Source of the DNA: Clostridioides sp. ES-S-0010-02
GTDB taxonomy: Bacteria; Bacillota; Clostridia; Peptostreptococcales; Peptostreptococcaceae
DNA length: 64,000 bases
Assembly: GCA_020641055.1 (NCBI GenBank)
Contig: CP067345.1
Coordinates: 698,001-762,000 of the forward strand
Direction of reading: 5' to 3'
The notes beneath the pieces were generated by a model that did no database searches, was not told where the DNA came from, and saw only the letters and a list, made by a program, of their open reading frames with translations. Positions 57,994-64,000 of this stretch are shown here, in pieces. Position numbers and translations under genes: made by a program. The stretch's first letter is position 1; every line of letters starts with the position of its first letter.

Positions 57994-58227
57994 ATGGAAG
58001 CAAATAAAACATTATTACAAATACTATATAAAAAAATTATATTAGAATTTTCTAAGCAGACAGGCAAGAGTTTGGAAGAAAGTATGGATTGTTTATATAC
58101 TTCTGAAACATATAAACTTATAAGTGAGGGTGTATCAGATATGCACTGTAAGGGTCATATATACTTGGCTCAAGAATTAATGCTAGAAAATGGATTGTGT
58201 ATCATAAAGGCTATCCAAGATAAATAG
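57994..58227 (+). CDS. Small putative antitoxin, copy B
   Basis: A 77-residue protein starting MEANKTLLQILYKKIILEFS, with an AAGGT-type site upstream. It differs from copy A by a few substitutions (G to E, Y to C) and keeps the C-terminal LCIIKAIQDK that copy A has lost, so this may be the intact form. It begins 6 bases after the broken FRG gene. Homologous small genes next to two unrelated toxin-type genes suggest an antitoxin or a shared regulatory partner. Confidence 0.78.
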   Translation: MEANKTLLQILYKKIILEFSKQTGKSLEESMDCLYTSETYKLISEGVSDMHCKGHIYLAQELMLENGLCIIKAIQDK

Positions 58228-58246
58228 TTAAAACTAGATACGAATT

Positions 58247-58289
58247 AAGGATACAAGATAATATGAAATTAATTTGTATCCTTATTTTG
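58247..58289 (+). terminator. Terminator of the FRG module
   Basis: AAGGATACAA at 58247-58256 pairs with TTGTATCCTT at 58274-58283, followed by ATTTTGATTTT. It is a copy of 43307-43349. Confidence 0.8.
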
Positions 58290-58576
58290 ATTTTGTAATT
58301 AACTATATAAAATCATAGTATTTTTATATATCTGATTTTTACAATGATAATACTAATATTTAAAATATGTTTCAAAGAAATAAAATACCCAGATTGAAAA
58401 ATGGATTAATATGAATATAAAATTTATATGTATAAAAATAAGTATAGACATAGAAAAAAACAATAACAAAATAAGTAATTATAGAAAAATACAATTATAT
58501 AGATTATTGTCGAATCGTTGACTATAAGAATAATAACATTTAAAATGAACATGGAGAAGATGGGGGAGGTATTGAT
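58290..58576. other. Intergenic region upstream of the ABC importer
   Basis: Nearly 290 A+T-rich bases. Part belongs to the long direct repeat. The importer promoter should be here; a TCGAATCGTTGACTATAAG segment near 58510-58530 is the only less A+T-rich piece and may be regulatory, but no motif is recognised. Confidence 0.4.
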
Positions 58577-59620
58577 ATGAAGAGAAAAATAGCAGCTATT
58601 TTATTAACTGTAGTGATGTCATTATCACTGGTAGCTTGTAGCAATGATAATGCAGCAAAAAGTGATAAATTAGAGGATACATTAGTAGTATATACTACTA
58701 ATGGTGAGGATATGCTAGGAGCGATTTCTGAAGAATTTACAAAGGAAACAGGAGTTAATGTTGAATTTATAAACTTAAAGGGTGAACTAGCAGATCGTGT
58801 TAGAAGTGAAAAAGATAATCCACAAGCAGACATAATGTTTGGTGGGGATACGTCTACATATATGCAATTAAAAGAAGAAGGATTATATGAAAAGATTGAA
58901 CCAAGTTGGAATAATGAATTGGACAAGTCTTATAAAGATTCAGAAGGATATTGGTATGGAACTATAAAAACACCAGTAATGATGTTTTATAACACAAAAT
59001 TATTATCAGCTGATAAAGCACCAAAAGATTGGAGCGATTTAACAAAAGAAGAATATAAAGATTTAATAGTTACTAGAGACTCATTATCATCATCTATGCG
59101 TTCTACTGTTAGTAACTTAATCAATTACTATTCAACTACTAAGAGTGAAGCTGAAGCTTGGAAGTATCTTGAAGATTTAAATAAAAATATAAAGAACTAC
59201 TACAATAGTGGAAGTGTTATGTATTCAGCAATAGGTAAAGGTGAAGCTGCTATATCTGTTGCAGTGTTAAGTGATATAATAGATAATAAAGAAAAAAATA
59301 ATATGCCATTAGAAGTTGTGGATGCAGAGAGTGGTTCTGTAGTAATTACAGACTGTGTAGCAGCTTTAAAAAATGCACCACATCCAAATGCAGCAGCTAA
59401 ATTTGTAGATTTTGTTGGAAGTGCTAAAGTCCAATCTATGGTTGCAAATGATTTTAACCGTATACCAACATTAGATTCTGCACTTAAAGATTCACCAAAG
59501 TGGATGTCGAAAGAATATAAAGCTATGGATGTAGATTGGTCTGTAATTGGAAAAAATCAATCTAACTGGATTGAAAAGTGGGAAACAGATATAATAGATA
59601 ATAATAAAACTATAAAATAG
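58577..59620 (+). CDS. ABC importer substrate-binding lipoprotein (ferric-iron/phosphonate family)
   Basis: A 347-residue exported lipoprotein: basic start MKRK, hydrophobic core, and a lipobox LVAC with the acylated Cys at about residue 21. The mature part is a type II periplasmic-binding fold of the Fe(III)/2-aminoethylphosphonate/polyamine class (DTLVVYTTNGEDMLGAISEE, ADIMFGGDTSTYMQL, SDLTKEEYKDLIVTRDSLSS). The Fe(III) tyrosine pair typical of FbpA is not obvious, so iron specificity is uncertain. GGGGGAGG precedes the ATG. It is followed by a hairpin and then by ATPase and fused permease genes of the same importer. Confidence 0.87.
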   Translation: MKRKIAAILLTVVMSLSLVACSNDNAAKSDKLEDTLVVYTTNGEDMLGAISEEFTKETGVNVEFINLKGELADRVRSEKDNPQADIMFGGDTSTYMQLKEEGLYEKIEPSWNNELDKSYKDSEGYWYGTIKTPVMMFYNTKLLSADKAPKDWSDLTKEEYKDLIVTRDSLSSSMRSTVSNLINYYSTTKSEAEAWKYLEDLNKNIKNYYNSGSVMYSAIGKGEAAISVAVLSDIIDNKEKNNMPLEVVDAESGSVVITDCVAALKNAPHPNAAAKFVDFVGSAKVQSMVANDFNRIPTLDSALKDSPKWMSKEYKAMDVDWSVIGKNQSNWIEKWETDIIDNNKTIK

Positions 59621-59859
59621 TCTAGTTAGATAATTTAATATTATATACAAAAATAGTGAGGACTTTCCTCGCTATTTTACGTATAAGGGAACTATAGTAT
59701 ATCATGGTTTTTGTGTAATTCACGCTACCTAATGATGCTAATACTCTGATATTAAATAAAATAGCTTTTGAGTAATTAATGAAGTAGCTGATGATGTGAA
59801 GTGATTCATCATGTGTATATTTAAAAATTTATAAATATTAGATAATTTGTGGGGTCGAT
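59621..59859. other. Spacer between binding-protein and ATPase genes
   Basis: 239 bases holding the hairpin at 59649-59678 and a TGATGATGTGAA/TTCATCATG imperfect palindrome near 59791-59816. No gene was seen. It may allow extra binding-protein mRNA relative to the downstream genes. Confidence 0.45.
59649..59678 (+). terminator. Hairpin after the substrate-binding protein gene
   Basis: AAAATAGTGAGGA pairs with TCCTCGCTATTTT with one G-U. There is no T run, so it is more likely an mRNA stabiliser or partial terminator. Confidence 0.65.
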
Positions 59860-60852
59860 ATGGAGAATATAGAATTAAAGGAAATTAATCATTATTATGG
59901 AAAAGAAAAAGTATTACATGATATTAATATATCCATCAAAGAAGGCGAATTTTTTACTTTATTAGGCCCTTCTGGATGTGGTAAAACAACCATTTTAAGA
60001 ATAATTGGTGGATTTATAAAACCTTCTTCTGGGAGTATTTATGTTGGTGATAATAATATTACCAACCTAGAACCAGAAAATAGAAATATGGGAACTGTTT
60101 TTCAAAACTATGCATTGTTTCCAAATATGACTGTAGAAGAAAATGTATCTTATGGATTAAAAATAAAAAAATTATCTAAAAAAATTATAGTAGAAAAATG
60201 TGATACTTATTTAGAACTGGCAGGAATGAAAGATTTTAGGAAAAAAAAGATTGATGAATTATCTGGTGGACAGCAACAAAGAGTGGCAGTAGCAAGAGCA
60301 TTAGCTACTGAGCCTACTATGCTTTTATTAGATGAACCAATGTCTAATCTAGATGTAGCTTTAAGAGTTAAAATGAGAGAAGAAATAAGAGAGATACAGC
60401 AAAAAATTGGTATTACTACTTTATTTATTACTCATGATCAACAAGAGGCGTTGGCTATTTCTGATAGAATAGCTGTAATGGATAAGGGTAAAGTTCTTCA
60501 AATTGGTATGCCAATGGAAGTCTACAAAAGACCATTGAATGATTTTGTGGCAAATTTTGTAGGCACTTCAAACTGTATTGAAAAAGAGGATTATGTTAAT
60601 TTTAATATTGAAAAAGAGACAAAGCCTTATATTTATAAAAGACCTGAAGAAATGGTATTGTTGCAAAATACTAACCAAAGTGGGTTTGTAAAAGTAAAAG
60701 TAGAATCTAAGCGTTTCTTAGGACCAATTTTAGAATATACAGTATCAAATAATGAGAAAAAATATCAAGTGACTGAACTTAATAGGCTGAATAATAGTAA
60801 TAAATTAAATGTAGGGGATAGGGCATATTTAGGTGTGCTACAAGGTGAATAA
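59860..60852 (+). CDS. ABC importer ATP-binding protein (FbpC/PotA type)
   Basis: A 330-residue ATPase. Walker A is GPSGCGKTT (near residue 37-45), the Q-loop is in VFQNYALFPNMTV, the signature is ELSGGQQQRVAVARAL (near 133-148), Walker B is MLLLDEPMSNLDV, and the H-loop is in FITHDQQEAL. A C-terminal TOBE-like domain (about 255-330) is typical of iron, polyamine and phosphonate importers. The next gene starts at the stop (ATG 60854), so the two are coupled. GGGGTCG is a modest ribosome site before the ATG. Confidence 0.92.
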   Translation: MENIELKEINHYYGKEKVLHDINISIKEGEFFTLLGPSGCGKTTILRIIGGFIKPSSGSIYVGDNNITNLEPENRNMGTVFQNYALFPNMTVEENVSYGLKIKKLSKKIIVEKCDTYLELAGMKDFRKKKIDELSGGQQQRVAVARALATEPTMLLLDEPMSNLDVALRVKMREEIREIQQKIGITTLFITHDQQEALAISDRIAVMDKGKVLQIGMPMEVYKRPLNDFVANFVGTSNCIEKEDYVNFNIEKETKPYIYKRPEEMVLLQNTNQSGFVKVKVESKRFLGPILEYTVSNNEKKYQVTELNRLNNSNKLNVGDRAYLGVLQGE

Positions 60853-60853
60853 T

Positions 60854-62551
60854 ATGATTAAAAAAAGAAACCATAGTAAATTCACATCTAAAAATATTAT
60901 TTCTATTATTTTATACAGTATATTATTTTGGATTCTGATTGGATATATTATCGTTCCAATAGCTAACACCTTTGCACAAGCATTTCAAGGTGAAGCTGGA
61001 TATTCTTTTGAAGTATTCAAAGAATATTTTTCAAATACTAATAATTTAAGGGTAGTAAGCAATACTATAATTTTGGGATTGGGTTCTGTAGTTGTGTGTG
61101 GAATTATGGGTATATCACTTGCCTTGTATATGACATTTGTTTGTGATAAACACAAAAAAATCATACATATTCTTTTACTAAGTCCAATGATGATTCCTGG
61201 AGTAATTATGGTAATTGCATGTATTCAGCTTTATGGAGAAAGTGGGATAGTTACAAAATCTATAGAAATTTTACTCTCATTTATCAACAAACCCTATGAT
61301 TTTAGTGGATTAAAGGGAATTTTATTTGTGGTTGCCTATACTCAGTATGTGTATTTTTATTTAAATGTATATGTTGCCTTAAAATATGTGGATTACTCAA
61401 CAGTTGAAGCTGCAAAAGGAATGGGAGCATCAAAGCTAAGAGTATTTTTCGATGTAATATGGCCTGTTATTACACCAGCTGTTATAACTTCTACTATTAT
61501 AACTTTTGCATCAGGTATTAGTTCTTTCTCAGCACCAAATCTTATAGGTGGTGGTTTTAAAGTTTTGAGTACTCAGATTGTTAGGTCTAAGGCTAATAAC
61601 CATATGGATATAGCTTCAGTTCAAGTGATTACTTTGTTACTAATGGGGATTGCATTTATGCTTTTGTTACAGTATTATGGCAAAAAATATGGAGTAGTAT
61701 CATCCCTAAAATCTCAAAGTTATAAAGTTGACAATAGAAAAAAAGACTTATTTACATTTGTATGTAAGATTATTATTGAAATACAAATTATTATTATTAT
61801 TATGCTCCCTATAATTACTATTGTATACTTATCATTTGTAAGCACACATTCAATTATGACGACCATATTTCCTAGAGATTTTACACTGGAAAACTACCAG
61901 ATAATTTTCCAAAAATCACGTGTATTACAGCCTATTTTAAACAGTTTGAAAATGTCTTTAATGGCAGTAGCATTAGGATTAATAATTACAGTACCAGTAT
62001 CATATTTAGTAATTAAAAAGGATAATACATATAATCGACTAGCAAAATTTATTATAATGTTACCTTGGAGTATGCCTGCAAGTGCCATTGCAGTTAACCT
62101 AATTAATACATTTAATCAAAAAAGTATATTTGCTTTTAATGAATCCTTAATAGGTGGTTTTTATATTTTGCCTATAGCATATACAATTTATGCCTTGCCA
62201 TTACTATTTTCATCCAATGAGGTTGCTATGAAGTCAATAAATTTAGGACTAGAAGAATCATCAAGGAGTTTAGGTGCTGGAAGAATACAAACCTTTTATA
62301 ATATAATAATCCCAAATATGATGCCAGGAATAATTTCAGGGGCTATATTAGTATTTATTCGTACAATTGGAGAATATACAATGTCAGCCTTGCTTTATGG
62401 CGTTTACAATAGACCTATTTCAATATCCATTGTAACTAATATGCAAGAATTTAAGATAGGAGTATCTATGGCTTATGGTGTATTAGTAATTGGGATATGT
62501 TATATAGCATTAGGAATAATTTTTAAATTAGATAGAAAAAGATTTACATAA
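60854..62551 (+). CDS. ABC importer permease with two fused membrane domains
   Basis: A 565-residue protein with about twelve transmembrane helices. It consists of two complete BPD-transport permease units in tandem (about residues 1-275 and 280-565), as in the FbpB/PhnV class. Each unit carries the ATPase-contact EAA loop: the first AAKGMGASKLRVFFDVIWP (near residue 190) and the second SSRSLGAGRIQTFYNIIIP (near 475). I prefer ATG 60854 to GTG 60833, because AGGTGA lies five bases upstream of the ATG and the two genes then abut. It completes the three-gene importer, which lies between att copies 5 and 6. Confidence 0.9.
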   Translation: MIKKRNHSKFTSKNIISIILYSILFWILIGYIIVPIANTFAQAFQGEAGYSFEVFKEYFSNTNNLRVVSNTIILGLGSVVVCGIMGISLALYMTFVCDKHKKIIHILLLSPMMIPGVIMVIACIQLYGESGIVTKSIEILLSFINKPYDFSGLKGILFVVAYTQYVYFYLNVYVALKYVDYSTVEAAKGMGASKLRVFFDVIWPVITPAVITSTIITFASGISSFSAPNLIGGGFKVLSTQIVRSKANNHMDIASVQVITLLLMGIAFMLLLQYYGKKYGVVSSLKSQSYKVDNRKKDLFTFVCKIIIEIQIIIIIMLPIITIVYLSFVSTHSIMTTIFPRDFTLENYQIIFQKSRVLQPILNSLKMSLMAVALGLIITVPVSYLVIKKDNTYNRLAKFIIMLPWSMPASAIAVNLINTFNQKSIFAFNESLIGGFYILPIAYTIYALPLLFSSNEVAMKSINLGLEESSRSLGAGRIQTFYNIIIPNMMPGIISGAILVFIRTIGEYTMSALLYGVYNRPISISIVTNMQEFKIGVSMAYGVLVIGICYIALGIIFKLDRKRFT

Positions 62552-62678
62552 AATAGTAGATACTAATTTATAAATTAGTGATTAGAAAACCAAGTTTCTT
62601 TATTTCTTAGAAATGAACTCAAGAAGTGTAATTTTGGTGTGTTATGTCAAGCTTATGACATCTAAAAATTAGATAATT

Positions 62679-62719
62679 GTGAGTATGATTCCTATAAATC
62701 ATCTATACCATTGAAATGT
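62679..62719 (+). repeat. att-like copy 6, degenerate right boundary
   Basis: GTGAGTATGATTCCTATAAA and then TCATCTATACCATTGAAAT, matching copy 5 at 31 of 41 positions. It is the last copy before the aldolase gene and so the probable outer boundary of the array. Confidence 0.7.
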
Positions 62720-62721
62720 AC

Positions 62722-62756
62722 AAAAAGATATTGGCTGTCTGGCTAATATCTTTTTG
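62722..62756 (+). terminator. Hairpin terminator linked to att copy 6
   Basis: AAAAAGATATTGGC pairs with GCTAATATCTTTTT (one G-U). By the stacking model it may be the ancestral ssrA terminator. Confidence 0.8.
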
Positions 62757-63062
62757 ATTTTTTGATATCAATATAGCATTAACTATAGTGCTAGTGTTTT
62801 AAAATTTATAGCTAATAGGTATGTAAAATATAACATCTATGTAAGATATGCTATTATTGAATGTTAATTTTCAAGTAAATGAAAGTAGGGTATTTGATAT
62901 GTTTGTATCTTTTGATAAATTGATGATATATCTAGAGGATAGAATTTAAATGAAGATTTACAAAGTAATCACAATTATTAGAGTCAGCTTTTGAGCTTAT
63001 TGAGTATTGATAATAAATAAGTTTAAGAAATATAATTAACTGTGATATAGACTTCTAAAAGC

Positions 63063-63116
63063 TCCTTATTGAAAAGGAACTAAGAATATATAATAAAAGT
63101 TCCTTTTCAATAAGGA
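63063..63116. repeat. Perfect 18-bp inverted repeat upstream of the aldolase gene
   Basis: TCCTTATTGAAAAGGAAC at 63063-63080 is the exact reverse complement of 63099-63116, with an 18-base spacer. It lies about 95 bases before the aldolase start. There is no T run after it on the + strand. It may be an operator or leader stem controlling the aldolase operon. Confidence 0.85.
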
Positions 63117-63210
63117 AAACGATTGTTATTTTCTGACTTTTATTACCCTGATATTATTTAAATATAAACAATAACAAATAAATTAAAATTAAAATATCAG
63201 GAGGTACAAT

Positions 63211-64000
63211 ATGTTAATAAATATGAAGGAAATGTTAAAAGTAGCACAAGAAAATCAATTTGCAGTACCAGCATTTAATATAGGGAGTGGGCAAATACTT
63301 AAAGCAGTAGTACAGAGTGCTAATGAAAAAAATGCACCAGTAATACTTGCAATACACCCAAATGAGTTAAGTTTCCTAGAAGATAGCTTTGTAGCTAGTT
63401 GTATAGAAGAAGCACATAAGAGTAAGGTACCTATGGTAATACACTTAGACCATGGAGCAAATAAAAGTCAAATATTAAGAGCTATAAGATGTGGATTTAC
63501 ATCAGTAATGATTGATGGCTCACATTTATCATATGAAGAAAATGTAGCAATATCTAGGGCAGTAGTAGAAATTGCAAAAGGATTAAATATATCTGTAGAA
63601 GGAGAACTTGGAACAATAGGAACAACTGGAACATCAGGAGAAGGTGGTTCTGATGAAATAATATATACAAATCCACAATTAGCTAGGGATTTTGTTGAAA
63701 AAACAGGTGTAGACACATTAGCCATTGCAATTGGTACAGCACATGGTATATATCCAAAAGGGTTTAAACCAGAGCTTAAATTAGATTTATTAAAAGAAAT
63801 AAAAGAAGTAGTAGATATACCTTTAGTTCTTCATGGCGGATCGTCAAATCCAGATGAAGAAATAGCACAAGCAGTTAAACTAGGAGTTTGTAAAGTAAAT
63901 ATTTCAAGTGATGTTAAATCAGCGTATTATAAGAAGTGCAGAGAAGTATTAGAACAAAATCCAAGTTTATATGAACCAGATGCTATATATCCACAATGTA
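63211..64000 (+). CDS. Class II fructose/tagatose-bisphosphate aldolase, 3' end cut by window
   Basis: 263 residues are visible and the frame is open to the last base. It is a zinc-dependent class II aldolase of the KbaY/GatY/FbaA group. Opening is NMKEMLKVAQENQFAVPAFN. Zinc ligands lie in IHLDHGANK (about residues 77-85), EGELGTIG (about 130-137), GTAHGIYPK (about 172-180) and VLHGGSS (about 206-212). CAGGAGGT precedes ATG 63211. The length and motif set fit either ketose-bisphosphate specificity; fructose versus tagatose cannot be told. An 18-bp inverted repeat upstream suggests regulated expression, as for a sugar-utilisation operon. By the att model it is the original right neighbour of ssrA. 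Confidence 0.9.
   Translation, partial: MLINMKEMLKVAQENQFAVPAFNIGSGQILKAVVQSANEKNAPVILAIHPNELSFLEDSFVASCIEEAHKSKVPMVIHLDHGANKSQILRAIRCGFTSVMIDGSHLSYEENVAISRAVVEIAKGLNISVEGELGTIGTTGTSGEGGSDEIIYTNPQLARDFVEKTGVDTLAIAIGTAHGIYPKGFKPELKLDLLKEIKEVVDIPLVLHGGSSNPDEEIAQAVKLGVCKVNISSDVKSAYYKKCREVLEQNPSLYEPDAIYPQC

Larger units (their letters stand above)
57960..58346 (+). repeat. Long direct repeat, copy B
   Basis: The partner of 43013-43408: the last codons of the upstream toxin-like gene, the small gene and the terminator hairpin. It is in the same orientation, about 15 kb away. Confidence 0.85.
62552..63062. other. Intergenic region after the importer
   Basis: About 510 bases with att copy 6 and its hairpin (listed) and otherwise A+T-rich DNA. 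No gene was seen. A short frame from about 62899 (MFVSFDKLMIYLEDRI) ends at once and is not called. Confidence 0.5.

Overview
The window is low-GC Firmicutes DNA and almost certainly comes from Clostridioides difficile or a very close Peptostreptococcaceae relative. I infer this from extreme A+T bias, strong clostridial ribosome-binding sites, the gene order sigL-cggR-gap-pgk-tpiA-gpmI-eno-secG-rnr-smpB-ssrA, and a tmRNA tag that reads ADDNFAIAA. No database search was run, so the species call is recognition, not proof.

Layout. (1) 1-12.2 kb is one co-directional catabolic cluster: diaminopropionate ammonia-lyase (5' end cut by the window), a YgeY-type M20 hydrolase, a D-aminoacylase-type amidohydrolase, SsnA, an NCS2 purine permease, a PreA-like flavo/iron-sulfur oxidoreductase, dihydropyrimidinase and a two-domain selenium-dependent-type xanthine dehydrogenase. 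It fits anaerobic purine breakdown: import, ring oxidation, ring opening, then deamination to pyruvate and ammonia. (2) 12.3-22.5 kb holds sigma-54 and the CggR-controlled lower glycolytic genes, then secG. (3) 22.6-36 kb mixes small accessory genes (a lipoprotein rhodanese, an AEC transporter, VOC, PEBP, HxlR and HEAT-repeat proteins), RNase R, a three-gene ABC exporter and an AIM24-like protein. (4) 36.2-37.6 kb carries a 7-bp tandem repeat, smpB and ssrA (tmRNA). (5) 37.6-62.8 kb is an accessory region stacked behind the 3' end of ssrA. (6) A class II aldolase gene runs off the right edge.

The main discovery-type observation is in region 5. The ssrA 3' end is followed by five further att-like copies at about 42.0, 44.2, 48.5, 57.2 and 62.7 kb. 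Each has a shared left arm resembling GTGGGTATTATTCCTG, an ssrA-3'-end core resembling TCGTCTCCACCATT, and immediately afterwards its own different hairpin terminator. They cut the region into five cassettes. Only one integrase remnant is visible, and it is broken. The cassettes carry: (a) a three-gene operon with a SLATT-like two-helix membrane protein, an unknown protein and a 1089-residue reverse transcriptase-HD phosphohydrolase fusion, the best candidate for an undescribed defence system; (b) a DUF3791/DUF3990 toxin-antitoxin-like module with a broken toxin, plus the integrase relic; (c) a WYL regulator, a DJ-1/PfpI protein, a decayed IS256-family element and a decayed unknown gene; (d) a MORC/Hsp90-type GHKL ATPase with a DNA methyltransferase, decayed IS3 and IS256 elements, and an opposing P-loop ATPase with a zinc ribbon; (e) a broken FRG-domain gene next to a near-copy of the antitoxin-like gene of cassette b, then a ferric-iron/phosphonate-type ABC importer.

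The array looks like repeated insertion at one tmRNA site, with each insertion restoring ssrA and supplying a new terminator. The oldest boundary would then be the most degenerate copy, near 62.7 kb.
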